From Methanothermobacter sp. K4 (GTDB lineage Archaea > Methanobacteriota > Methanobacteria > Methanobacteriales > Methanothermobacteraceae), in assembly GCF_022014235.1 (NCBI RefSeq), contig NZ_JAKLTD010000001.1, positions 320,628 to 384,627 on the forward strand: 64,000 nucleotides of DNA, given 5' to 3'. Under the pieces are notes generated by a model. That model was not told the origin of the DNA, searched no databases, and saw only the letters and a program-made list of their open reading frames with translations. Of this stretch, positions 18,894-27,448 are shown piece after piece (position 1 is the stretch's first letter; each line of letters begins with the position of its first letter). The position numbers and the translations under genes were made by a program.

Positions 18894-19292
18894 ATGACAG
18901 AAACCGTTAGGACATGGCGCCATATACCCCAGCGCTACAATCTTACAGGTTCAAAATGTCTCCAGTGCGGGAATGTTTTCTTCCCAAGCAGAATAATATG
19001 CCCTGAATGCAGGCGTAAAGGTAAGCTTGAGGACTTGAAGTTCAGCGGGAGGGGAAAGATACACAGTTATTCCGTGATAAACACCCCAACCGATGAGTTC
19101 AAGGATATAGCCCCCTACGTGGTGGCCATAGTTGAACTGGAGGAAGGTGCGAAGATAACAAGCCAGATTGTTGACTGCGACCCTGATTCAATAGAGATAG
19201 GTGACGAGGTCGAAATGGTATTCCGCAAGGTGAGAGAAGAGGGTGAAGATGGGGTGATATCATATGGATTCAAATTCAGGCCAAAAAACTAG
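18894..19292 (+). CDS. DUF35 OB-fold/zinc-ribbon protein
   Basis: 132 residues: N-terminal rubredoxin-like zinc ribbon (CLQCGNVFFPSRIICPECRR) followed by an OB-fold (GRGKIHSYSVINTPTDEF...APYVVAIVELEEGAKI). DUF35 proteins bridge acetoacetyl-CoA thiolase and HMG-CoA synthase in archaea and assist other acyl-CoA enzymes. No thiolase gene is adjacent here, so this copy may serve another partner or be a paralogue. ATG 18894 lies behind CGGAGGTCATATC; upstream in-frame starts lack such a site. The next gene starts inside it, 29 bases before its end. Confidence 0.88.
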   Translation: MTETVRTWRHIPQRYNLTGSKCLQCGNVFFPSRIICPECRRKGKLEDLKFSGRGKIHSYSVINTPTDEFKDIAPYVVAIVELEEGAKITSQIVDCDPDSIEIGDEVEMVFRKVREEGEDGVISYGFKFRPKN

Positions 19293-19692
19293 GATAGGTG
19301 TTCTTCTTGTGGGGCATGGAAGCCGCCTGCCCTACGGTGAGGAGGTTATAAACGGTATAGCAGATATCTACAGAAAGGAGGTTGACCATCCTGTTGCAGT
19401 GGGATTCATGAACATATCCAGGCCATCAATACCAGAGGCCATAAATGAACTTGCAGCTATGGGCGTTGAAAAGATCATTGTTACTCCAGTATTCCTGGCC
19501 CATGGGGTCCACACCAAACACGACATACCACACATTCTGGGTCTTGATAATGGCGCTGAGCATCACCACCATCACCATGAACATGAGCATGAGGAATTTG
19601 AATTCGATGGTGAGATAGTCTACACCGAGCCCCTCGGGGCAGATCCACGAATTGCTGAGATAATCAGGGACAGGGTTAAATCAGCCATTTAA
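19264..19692 (+). CDS. cfbA: Sirohydrochlorin cobalto/nickel chelatase, short CbiX (CfbA)
   Basis: 142 residues, the small homodimeric archaeal form. The active-site signatures are LLVGHGSRLPYGEEV at the N-terminus and TPVFLAHGVHTKHDIPHIL. A histidine run (HHHHHHEHEHEE, about residues 100-111) sits between the second motif and the C-terminal strand and probably handles metal. CbiX inserts cobalt into sirohydrochlorin for cobamides and, as CfbA, nickel for coenzyme F430. GGGGTGATATC precedes the ATG, which lies inside the DUF35 gene. It is followed by thiL after 6 bp. Confidence 0.93.
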   Translation: MDSNSGQKTRIGVLLVGHGSRLPYGEEVINGIADIYRKEVDHPVAVGFMNISRPSIPEAINELAAMGVEKIIVTPVFLAHGVHTKHDIPHILGLDNGAEHHHHHHEHEHEEFEFDGEIVYTEPLGADPRIAEIIRDRVKSAI

Positions 19693-19698
19693 GGGTAA

Positions 19699-20706
19699 AT
19701 GCCCAATTTATTTTTGATAAAAATGTCTCCTGATAGAATATCATCCCTTGGCGAGAAGAAACTCATCTCAAGGATAATATCAAGATCAGCCTCATTTTTC
19801 AAACCCTCAGAGCTTCTCGGTCTTGGAGACGACGCCGCACTACTTGATATGGGGGAGGAGTATCTTGCCCTGACATCAGACCTTTTAATTGAAAGCAGGC
19901 ACTTCCCCCCTAAAATGAACCATCACGATATGGGATGGAAGACAGTTACAGTGAACATGAGTGACCTGTCTGCAATGGGTGCTGTACCGGAGGGCTTCAT
20001 GCTCTCCATAGCCCTCCCTGACCTTGACCTGGAATCCTTCGACTCCCTCATAAGCGGCGTCCTGGAGGCGTGCAGCCACTATGGGGCGCCATTGATTGGG
20101 GGGGATACCAATGAGGGGGATGAGATAATAATGGGGGGCACAGCCATTGGAAGGGTCAGGAAGGACATTGTGATGATGAAGTCCGGCGCCAGGCCAGGGG
20201 ACCTCATTGCGGTGACAGGCCCCCTTGGGCTTGGAGCTGCAGGCACCGAACTTCTTCTATCAGGAGCAGATACTGCTGGATTTGAGGCCGTGGTTGAAAA
20301 ATCCCTGAGGCCCGTTGCAAGGGTTGAAGAGGCATCCAGAATGGCGAAGTCTGGGCTTGTGTCTTCGGCCACAGACATAACCGATGGCCTCATAAGTGAA
20401 CTTGGCGAGCTCATGGACGCCAGCGGGGCCGGCATGAGGATTCATGAGGTGAAGTTACCTGTACCCACAGAGGTGTTTGAGGCATCATCCCTCCTTGGAG
20501 TGGATCCACTGGAATTCGCCCTGTACTACGGGGAAGATTTTGAACTTGTTTTCACCGCACCACCTGATGCAATGGAGGAACTCTCCAGAATAATGGAAGT
20601 ACACATCATAGGTGAGGTCATAGGGTCACCCTCCATTGAAATGGTTGATAAGCATGGAGATACATATAAACTTCATGTGAGGGGTTATGAACATCTGCAC
20701 CCCTGA
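19699..20706 (+). CDS. thiL: Thiamine-monophosphate kinase
   Basis: 335 residues of the ThiL/PurM-like family: [57 protein letters not shown] and YGEDFELVF. ThiL makes thiamine diphosphate. The start may be ATG 19699 (AAGGGTAA just before) or ATG 19723 eight codons later; homology begins only near SLGEKKLI. Same operon as cfbA and amrS; no other thiamine gene is nearby. Confidence 0.92.
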   Translation: MPNLFLIKMSPDRISSLGEKKLISRIISRSASFFKPSELLGLGDDAALLDMGEEYLALTSDLLIESRHFPPKMNHHDMGWKTVTVNMSDLSAMGAVPEGFMLSIALPDLDLESFDSLISGVLEACSHYGAPLIGGDTNEGDEIIMGGTAIGRVRKDIVMMKSGARPGDLIAVTGPLGLGAAGTELLLSGADTAGFEAVVEKSLRPVARVEEASRMAKSGLVSSATDITDGLISELGELMDASGAGMRIHEVKLPVPTEVFEASSLLGVDPLEFALYYGEDFELVFTAPPDAMEELSRIMEVHIIGEVIGSPSIEMVDKHGDTYKLHVRGYEHLHP

Positions 20707-20723
20707 AATGTAGGGGGAATACC

Positions 20724-21731
20724 ATGAGGAAGGAATCCATACTCTATGAAAAGGAGGATGATAGGTTAAGATGCCTTGTATGCAACAGGAAATGTCTGAT
20801 ACCTGAAGGGGGAAGGGGGTACTGTCTCACGCGTGAAAATAGCGACGGAAAGATCTATTCATTGAACTATGGGGAGGTATCCTCAGAGGCGGTTGACCCG
20901 ATAGAGAAGAAGCCACTCTTCCACTTTTATCCTGGCAGCCTCGTCTACTCTCTTGGCAGTGTCGGATGTAACTTCAGGTGCAGGTACTGCCAGAACTGGA
21001 GCATATCACAGGCACGCATAGATGGCTTTCCCACAAAGTACATCTCACCGGAGGAGGCGGTTGAAAATGCCCTCAGAAGTAACTGCACCTCCATAGCATG
21101 GACCTACAATGAGCCCACCATGTGGCTTGAATACACTCTGGACTCTGCAGAACGTGCAAGGGCAGAGGGCCTCAAAACGGTTTATGTTACAAATGGCTAC
21201 ATGAGTGAGGAGGCCCTCAACCTGCTTGGACCACTACTGGACGCTGCAAATGTTGACCTCAAGGGAATGTCTGCGCGATTCTATCGTGAGCTATGTGATG
21301 CAAAGCCAGAACCTGTACTCGAGAACATCATAAGGATGCATGAGATGGGTATCCATATAGAGGTCACAAACCTCCTCATACCAGGTTACAATGACTCTGA
21401 TGATGATATAGTGGCCCTTGTGAACTTCATGGTATCGGAGGTTGGGCTAGAGGTTCCACTACACTTCACACGGTTCTTTCCGCATTACAGGATGCAGGAT
21501 GTGCCCCCAACCGGGGCTGATAGATTGATGAGGGCCAGAGACCTAGCCATTGAGGCGGGGATGAAGTACGTGTATGTGGGGAACCTTCCAGGGACCGATG
21601 CTGAGAACACCTACTGTCCGGTGTGCGGGGAGCTACTTATAAAAAGGGATGGTTACCTCACAAAAACGGTGGGTCTCAGTGATGGTAGGTGCAGCGCCTG
21701 CAAAGCCGCTGTAGACGTTATAACCGATTAG
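20724..21731 (+). CDS. amrS: AmmeMemoRadiSam-system radical SAM enzyme (AmrS)
   Basis: 335 residues. N-terminal cysteine motif (CLVCNRKCLIPEGGRGYC), the radical SAM CxxxCxxC in GCNFRCRYCQNWSIS, SIAWTYNEPTMWLE, and a C-terminal zinc-ribbon-like pair (YCPVCGEL, CSACKAA). This is the AmrS family, often misnamed pyruvate formate-lyase activating enzyme. AmrS usually co-occurs with AMMECR1 and MEMO; neither is in this window. Substrate unknown. ATG follows TAGGGGGAATACC; last gene of its operon. Confidence 0.9.
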   Translation: MRKESILYEKEDDRLRCLVCNRKCLIPEGGRGYCLTRENSDGKIYSLNYGEVSSEAVDPIEKKPLFHFYPGSLVYSLGSVGCNFRCRYCQNWSISQARIDGFPTKYISPEEAVENALRSNCTSIAWTYNEPTMWLEYTLDSAERARAEGLKTVYVTNGYMSEEALNLLGPLLDAANVDLKGMSARFYRELCDAKPEPVLENIIRMHEMGIHIEVTNLLIPGYNDSDDDIVALVNFMVSEVGLEVPLHFTRFFPHYRMQDVPPTGADRLMRARDLAIEAGMKYVYVGNLPGTDAENTYCPVCGELLIKRDGYLTKTVGLSDGRCSACKAAVDVITD

Positions 21732-21862
21732 TTAATATTTTTGAGGATGGAAAATGGGACTTTACTTATTTCTGTAAATCTGATCTGGCACCTGAGGTTC
21801 CTGTGGCCAGAAAAACAAAAAAACTGAACAGTTATTCAGAAATAAATTTTTATGGTGCCCTG

Positions 21863-23134
21863 TCACTCGGACCGGCTGACCCTCTGAAATTTTTCTGCCC
21901 CAGTAATGGGCACCGTTGCATCAACACCAACCTTGGTTGTTGTACCATCGGGAAGTGCCGCAGGGTCCAGGGATGAGCCCCTTGCCCCAGGGACTATCAG
22001 GATGTCATCATCACCCTTCACCCTTGTTGCCACGGCATATTCGATTTCCTCAGGATCAAAAACGTCTATATCGTCGTCCACAACCACAACATGTTTAAGG
22101 GATGGATGGGCTGCAAGGGCCGCCATTATAACATTCTTGCCATCCCCCTGGCTCTGCTTTTTAATTGAGATGGCTGCATGGAGCCAGCAACACCCCCCCT
22201 CAGTTAGAACAACATCCCTTACCGTGGGTACCGTATTCTTAACTGCCCTGTATATCCTTGGCTCCTGGGGCAGCCCCTGAAGTAACCTGTGTTCAAATCC
22301 TGCAGGTAGAATCGCATGGTACATGGCATCTTCCCTTATATGCATCCTATCAAGGGCTATGACGGGTTCATTCCTTACAACGTCATAGGTATCTGTGAGG
22401 TCAACAAAGGGGCCCTCACTTTCCCTTTCACCGCAGAGTATCCGGCCCTCCAGTATTATCTCTGCAGGGGGGACCTCCAGGTCAACTCCACTGCACCTCA
22501 CAAGTTCCAGTTCACCGTTGTGGAAGGTGTTTGCAACCTCCATCTCATCGGCATCTATGGGTATGGATGTGGTTGTCGCAAGGAGGGTGGCGGGGTCCAT
22601 GCCTATGGCTACTGCTATCTCAAGATCCTCACTCATCTCCTCGGCCCGCTGGTGATATGTATAAAGGTGTCTTGGAACTATACGGACCGCCATCCTATCA
22701 CAGGATACGACCATCATTCGGTGGATGGAGGCGTTCCTGACCCCGGTTTCAGGATCTCTGGCAAATATGACCCCTGCCGTTATGTAGGGGCCTCCATCCC
22801 TCTGGTAGTGGGTTAGAACCGGGAGCCTTGAGAGGTCGGCATCCTCTGAACTGTAACCCTCAAGGCCCCTCACGCTTTTTATGGGTGTCGGGTTCTCCAT
22901 TGCATGGACAATGCGATGGGTTATCTCATTTACCTGGCAGTTCAGGGAAAGGGCTATCTTCTCCCTTGTATTGCAGAGTCCGGATATGACAGGAATATCT
23001 GATTCCCTTATATTCCTCAGTATCACAACTTCCCTGGGGTGCCTCCTCAGTATACCTGCCGCCTCAAATCGGGTCGAAACCTCATCCTCAATTATCAGAG
23101 GTTCTTCATCGAGCCTATCAAGGAACTCTCTCAT
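21863..23134 (-). CDS. UbiD-family decarboxylase
   Basis: 423 residues with UbiD signatures: [67 protein letters not shown] (catalytic acidic residues) and a C-terminal [19 protein letters not shown]. UbiD enzymes need prenylated FMN. In archaea with the modified mevalonate pathway a UbiD protein decarboxylates anhydromevalonate phosphate; that is a likely role here but an aromatic substrate cannot be excluded. It follows purE on the same strand with a 10-bp gap and GGTGATTCA as binding site. Confidence 0.9.
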   Translation of the reverse strand: MREFLDRLDEEPLIIEDEVSTRFEAAGILRRHPREVVILRNIRESDIPVISGLCNTREKIALSLNCQVNEITHRIVHAMENPTPIKSVRGLEGYSSEDADLSRLPVLTHYQRDGGPYITAGVIFARDPETGVRNASIHRMMVVSCDRMAVRIVPRHLYTYHQRAEEMSEDLEIAVAIGMDPATLLATTTSIPIDADEMEVANTFHNGELELVRCSGVDLEVPPAEIILEGRILCGERESEGPFVDLTDTYDVVRNEPVIALDRMHIREDAMYHAILPAGFEHRLLQGLPQEPRIYRAVKNTVPTVRDVVLTEGGCCWLHAAISIKKQSQGDGKNVIMAALAAHPSLKHVVVVDDDIDVFDPEEIEYAVATRVKGDDDILIVPGARGSSLDPAALPDGTTTKVGVDATVPITGAEKFQRVSRSE

Positions 23135-23144
23135 TGAATCACCA

Positions 23145-24149
23145 TCAGAACTTGACTGAACGGCTTTTTATCCTCTTTATCCTGGACTCGATTTCACTGT
23201 CATATATTCCAAGCATTTCAGCCGCCAGTATCGCCGCGTTACCACCGTTACCGATTCCAACGGTCGCAACAGGGACACCTGGTGGCATGTTAACCATTGA
23301 GAGGAGGGAATCCCAGCCATTCATTTTGAGGGGGCATGGAACACCGATCACAGGCCTGTCACTGAGGGCGACAACGGCACCTGTAACATGGGCTGAGAGT
23401 CCACTTATCGCTATGAATAGCTTAACATTCTCCATACGCTCAAGGTACCTCTCGAACCTATCAGGGTACCTTATGGGTGATATGACGTTGAGGTCATAGC
23501 TTATACCCATACGCTCGAGGAACATTGTAGTCTTTTTGGCGATCTTCATGTCAGAGTAGCTGCCGGGGATCACAGATACCATCGGGGCGTCTTCTTCACC
23601 AGATTTTTCATTATCCTGCAGCTCTGGAAGCTCAACATTTAGGGGGGCGTAGTATGACCCCTCTATGCTGTTGAGGACCTGGCACTCATCCCTGCGGACC
23701 TTCTCATAGAAACCCCTTCTGAGTTCAGAGACCCTTTCCCTCACCTCCGGGTCACCTATACCTATTATCTGGGCAGCCAGTATTGCGGCGTTTTCTCCCC
23801 TGTCAACACCAACCGTCGCAACCGGGGCAGGGAAGGGCATCTGTGAGCATGCGAAAAGGGCGTCAAGTCCTCCGAGTTTAACGTCAACTGGAACACCTAT
23901 CACCGGCCGGTGGGTGTTAGCCGATATCATCCCGGGAAGGTGGGCTGAAAGTCCAGCTATCCCTATGAAGACCTCAACACCCTCCTTTACAGACTCAGCG
24001 ACGATGGCCTTCACCTTTTCATGGGTCCTGTGGGCTGAGGCAACCCTGAGGTCATAGGGTATTCTGAGTTCTTCAAAGATCTCCATGGCCTTTTCGGCTA
24101 TCCTGAAATCCGATGCACTTCCAAGGAGTATCATCACTCTGGGCTTCAT
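23145..24149 (-). CDS. purE: Tandem-duplicated PurE (AIR carboxylase catalytic subunit)
   Basis: 334 residues made of two PurE domains. Domain 1 (1-160) has [23 protein letters not shown] (residues 36-42, with the catalytic His) and [22 protein letters not shown]. Domain 2 (about 188-334) repeats the fold ([40 protein letters not shown]) but reads SPIRYP where SAHRTP is expected, losing the active-site His. Two-domain PurE is known in methanogens. It acts in purine synthesis with purL, found at 45709. GGTGAATCTC precedes the ATG. Confidence 0.92.
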   Translation of the reverse strand: MKPRVMILLGSASDFRIAEKAMEIFEELRIPYDLRVASAHRTHEKVKAIVAESVKEGVEVFIGIAGLSAHLPGMISANTHRPVIGVPVDVKLGGLDALFACSQMPFPAPVATVGVDRGENAAILAAQIIGIGDPEVRERVSELRRGFYEKVRRDECQVLNSIEGSYYAPLNVELPELQDNEKSGEEDAPMVSVIPGSYSDMKIAKKTTMFLERMGISYDLNVISPIRYPDRFERYLERMENVKLFIAISGLSAHVTGAVVALSDRPVIGVPCPLKMNGWDSLLSMVNMPPGVPVATVGIGNGGNAAILAAEMLGIYDSEIESRIKRIKSRSVKF

Positions 24150-24286
24150 TTAGAGATTCACCTTTACATTTATGGATAGATATTTATTCCAATTCATATT
24201 TAATAGGATCTCCCGACGCATCTTAATGGCTTAATATTTAAGGGTTTTCAACCAATAGAACTTCATAGATAGGAGAAGGTGTAGGG

Positions 24287-25981
24287 ATGTCATGGCTTAT
24301 TCTACTCCTGGTCTTCCTTTTATGTGCCCTCAGGACAGTGAAGGAAGATGACCAGACAGTTTCAGTGGTTATACCAGCGTTCAATGAGGAAAAGACCGTT
24401 GCAATGGTTGTTGAGGCAGCTAAAGGCTCTAAACTAGTGAGCGAGGTCATAGTGGTGGATGATGGATCCACAGATAACACTGCCGGGGTTGCAGAGGCTG
24501 CAGGTGCAAGGGTCATAAGACATGCCAGCAACCGCGGCAAGGGCGCTGCACTGAGGACCGGATTCAAGCATTCCAGTGGAGAGATAGTGGTTTTTATTGA
24601 CGCTGACCTTGAGAATATGACAACAGAGAAAATTGAGAGGATGATAAGGCCCATAATCAGGGGGAGGGCGGACCTCACAAAAACACGTTTCAGGAGAAAG
24701 GCCGGAAGGGTTACTGAGTTAACTGCAAAGCCACTTCTGAATTTCTTCTTCCCTGAGATAAAATTCGAGCAGCCACTAAGCGGACAGTTCGCAGCCAGGA
24801 GATCTGCCCTTGAGAAGATGAAATTTGAGGAGGATTATGGGGTCGATGTTGGCATAGTCCTTGATGCGGATGTCCTTGGTCTCACAGTTAAGGAGGTGGA
24901 TATAGGGACGATACACCATGACATGGCAAGTCTCAGGGACCTTAACCTGGTTGCCAACGAGGTTGTAAGGACCATAGTTGACAGGGCACTTGAGTACGGC
25001 AGAATAACCATGATGGACACCATGGGAAAGTCCATAAGAATGTGCATACTGGGCCTCTCACTTACAACCCTCGGGATATTCAGCATATTCTTTATAAGGA
25101 CAATACCGGCAACAGCAGGGATCATTATAGCGGTTTCAGGGTCCATAGTTGCCGTTTATTACTTTATAAGCTTGATCAGGAGATCAATATACGTTTTCAG
25201 GCGTTCCCAGGGCAAGCTTCAGACTGTAAGATCATTCATATACATGCACTTCCCCATTCTGGTTTCTGGCCTCATCCTTCTTGCCATGATATCAACACTG
25301 CTGGGAGCCGTCAAGGTGGACGATGGTAAAATATCAATTGAACCGACATCAGGTAACCTGATAATATGGAAGAAGAGCAATGAAAACAGAACATTCGATG
25401 TCAGGGGACCATACAGGATTGACAGCGTACTTGAAAATGAGAATAACTCCATAAGAATTCCCGAGGAGGCGATAAATACCCTTGGACTTGATTATGGAGA
25501 CAGGGTATTCCTGAATGATGAGGTCTATACCCTCAACAGGACAAGGGAAGGTGAAGGTAACATAATGAGGATCCCAACCAGTGCAAGGGAGGCCCTTGGG
25601 GTTAATGTGGGTGACGTGATCCAGGATGGAAATCTTCGAAAGATATTCAGCAATGTCTATGCAATTAGGAACATATCCCTCTCCAACATGACGGTCTATA
25701 ACGGTGTCATAATTCAGTACGATGAGTCCCCGGCCTCGGAGGTCAAGGTTTACGTTGACAATAGGCTGGTTGCAGAGGCCAGCGGGGTCATGAAGAATGG
25801 TTCATACACTGTATCCGTTAATGGCGAAGTTATAAGAAATATAAGGTTCAGGGGAGAGGATTCCAGCTACAGGATATACCATGGGGGCCATACGGTAAAA
25901 ATTGATATCAGAAGGGGGGCTTCATCTGACATGAGGTTTGCAACTGCATCTGAGGGTAAATTCCTCAACATATGGTCCTGA
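24287..25981 (+). CDS. Membrane glycosyltransferase family 2 protein with exported C-terminal domain
   Basis: 564 residues. A signal-anchor helix (1-17) precedes a GT2 catalytic domain (VVIPAFNEEKTVAMVVEAA, VDDGSTDNT, RGKGAALRTGF, FIDADLENM with the DxD metal site) resembling dolichyl-phosphate sugar transferases. Three membrane helices follow at about 245-345. Residues 346-564 should lie outside: they carry sequons (NRTF, NNSI, NISL, NMTV, NGSY) and two AbrB-like stretches, IRIPEEAINTLGLDYGDRV near 388 and MRIPTSAREALGVNVGDVI near 426. Likely makes or transfers a lipid-linked sugar for the envelope. GGTGTAGGG precedes the ATG. The gene stands alone. Confidence 0.82.
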   Translation: MSWLILLLVFLLCALRTVKEDDQTVSVVIPAFNEEKTVAMVVEAAKGSKLVSEVIVVDDGSTDNTAGVAEAAGARVIRHASNRGKGAALRTGFKHSSGEIVVFIDADLENMTTEKIERMIRPIIRGRADLTKTRFRRKAGRVTELTAKPLLNFFFPEIKFEQPLSGQFAARRSALEKMKFEEDYGVDVGIVLDADVLGLTVKEVDIGTIHHDMASLRDLNLVANEVVRTIVDRALEYGRITMMDTMGKSIRMCILGLSLTTLGIFSIFFIRTIPATAGIIIAVSGSIVAVYYFISLIRRSIYVFRRSQGKLQTVRSFIYMHFPILVSGLILLAMISTLLGAVKVDDGKISIEPTSGNLIIWKKSNENRTFDVRGPYRIDSVLENENNSIRIPEEAINTLGLDYGDRVFLNDEVYTLNRTREGEGNIMRIPTSAREALGVNVGDVIQDGNLRKIFSNVYAIRNISLSNMTVYNGVIIQYDESPASEVKVYVDNRLVAEASGVMKNGSYTVSVNGEVIRNIRFRGEDSSYRIYHGGHTVKIDIRRGASSDMRFATASEGKFLNIWS

Positions 25982-25983
25982 AG

Positions 25984-26916
25984 TCAGTAGTATACCCTTG
26001 CAGCTTCTTCCGGGTCGTCGTAGAGGCCGATGGCTGCAAGGGCCCCTATCTTACCCTGAGCCCCTGTTACCTCAATGAGATCTATTCCAAGGGGCTCTGC
26101 AACTTCCTCTGCATCCTCAACTTCCATGAAACTCTTTTTAGCCATTATTGAATACTCTTTCAGCTCTTCAGGAACCTTTATACCTCTGAAAACCGCGACA
26201 GATGTTTTATCTGAAAGGGTGTTCTCTTCAAGAAAACTTACAGCAAGATTGACCAGTTCATTGCTCCTACCAGGCTGCACCGCGAAGGCAAGGGCAACAG
26301 ACACGCAGTTCTGTGTCTTGCGGGGGTTGTGTGGGTATAGCTGAACCGTCACATGGTCGATGTACTCAAATCCCCTCCGGCCAAGCTCCATGCCCATATT
26401 GTTGGCAAGGGTCCAGGTCGCGCCACTTTCAGGGGTGTCAGTGTCATCTATACCCAGGACAACCTTCTCGAGGCGGGGTGTTATTACTGCGGCCCTCCCG
26501 GGCTTTGAGCCACCTCCGACCTCATAGAGTTCGATTCTCCTCACACCCTCTGCCATACCCCGGCACATGGCAGCACCAACCCCGGCACCTGCAAGGCCGG
26601 CATGCACAACACGGACCTCATCACCCTCAACAGCCACCTCCTCTATTCCAGCGGCATTCAGACTTGCCTTAAGTTCTATTGGGGCCTTACCGGTATGTGC
26701 AAGGTAGGCGTGTCTGTTACCATCCCTCCGGGCCCTCTCTATCAGCTTGCTCGACCTGCTGTACTGGTATATCATCCACTCTGACCCTGAGATGCATGGG
26801 TGGTATTCCAGGATCTCAACGAGATCCCCGTCCACCATGGTGAGGACCTTCTTGTAGGGTGATATCCAGGGGTCCCTGAACCTTTCCTTCAGGTCTGATG
26901 GTTTGAGTATTTCCAT
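25984..26916 (-). CDS. Methanogenesis marker protein 11 (DUF1743/TiaS-related)
   Basis: 310 residues. The central motif VVLGIDDTDTPESGATWTLA resembles the ferredoxin-like domain of TiaS, the archaeal tRNA-Ile2 agmatidine synthetase, and the whole protein matches what is called methanogenesis marker 11, restricted to methanogens and of unknown function. KTQNCVSVALAF and the C-terminal TGAQGKIGALAAIGLY are further conserved blocks. It is the last gene of the leftward operon that starts at leuC, 18 bp behind ribH, with GGAGAACCTCC at the start. It ends 2 bp from the end of the convergent glycosyltransferase gene. Confidence 0.85.
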   Translation of the reverse strand: MEILKPSDLKERFRDPWISPYKKVLTMVDGDLVEILEYHPCISGSEWMIYQYSRSSKLIERARRDGNRHAYLAHTGKAPIELKASLNAAGIEEVAVEGDEVRVVHAGLAGAGVGAAMCRGMAEGVRRIELYEVGGGSKPGRAAVITPRLEKVVLGIDDTDTPESGATWTLANNMGMELGRRGFEYIDHVTVQLYPHNPRKTQNCVSVALAFAVQPGRSNELVNLAVSFLEENTLSDKTSVAVFRGIKVPEELKEYSIMAKKSFMEVEDAEEVAEPLGIDLIEVTGAQGKIGALAAIGLYDDPEEAARVYY

Positions 26917-26934
26917 GGAGGTTCTCCAGAAATA

Positions 26935-27351
26935 TCAAATTTCGTTGAGTCTTCTGTACATTTTAACGGCGGCCTCAACGGCCCTCTTTGCATAGTCAAC
27001 GCGCTGGTGGGCCTCAAGCCTCGTCATACCGGGGCCGGATATTCCCAGGGCCACGGGCTTATCATATTCGAGTGAAAGGTCCGCTATCTTACGTGAGGCA
27101 TGCTGAACCACTATCTGGTCATGGTCCGTTGCCCCCTCAATAACAGCCCCCAGTGTGATAACTGCATCGATTTCATCATCCAGGAGAAGCTTCTTAACCG
27201 CGAGCGGCATATCGAATACCCCTGGAACGGCAATTACCCTTGTTATTTCGGATTCAAGAAATTTAGCATGTTCTTTTGCAAGTTCAAGCATCATATGTGT
27301 TATGTCATAGTTGAATTCGGCTACCACAGCCCCTATTCTGACATTTACCAT
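26935..27351 (-). CDS. ribH: 6,7-dimethyl-8-ribityllumazine synthase
   Basis: 138 residues: [29 protein letters not shown] and [15 protein letters not shown] (catalytic His in TDHD) are the lumazine synthase motifs. It makes the direct precursor of riboflavin, and so of FAD and of the flavin parts of methanogenic enzymes; F420 uses a different deazaflavin branch. AGGAGGTATTAA gives a strong start. The short frame at 27364-27444 lies directly upstream in the operon. Confidence 0.95.
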   Translation of the reverse strand: MVNVRIGAVVAEFNYDITHMMLELAKEHAKFLESEITRVIAVPGVFDMPLAVKKLLLDDEIDAVITLGAVIEGATDHDQIVVQHASRKIADLSLEYDKPVALGISGPGMTRLEAHQRVDYAKRAVEAAVKMYRRLNEI

Positions 27352-27363
27352 TTAATACCTCCT

Positions 27364-27444
27364 TTAGAGCACAAGCGCGCCTGCAATGGTACTCAAGACC
27401 ATTATAATTACTATGAGCAATGCTATTATCTGTGCCTTATTCAT
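27364..27444 (-). CDS. 26-residue single-helix membrane peptide
   Basis: ATG at 27444 is preceded by GGGGTGATGGT, which also contains the stop of the cysteine desulfurase, so translation is coupled. The product starts MNKAQIIALLIVIIMVL and ends STIAGALVL then TAA: a two-residue polar start with one lysine, then an unbroken hydrophobic helix. The stop lies 12 bp before ribH, whose AGGAGGTATTAA site begins directly after it. The frame fills the intergenic gap of a tight operon. No homologue known to me. Could be a regulatory or assembly peptide, or a leader for ribH. Confidence 0.6.
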   Translation of the reverse strand: MNKAQIIALLIVIIMVLSTIAGALVL

Positions 27445-27448
27445 ACCA

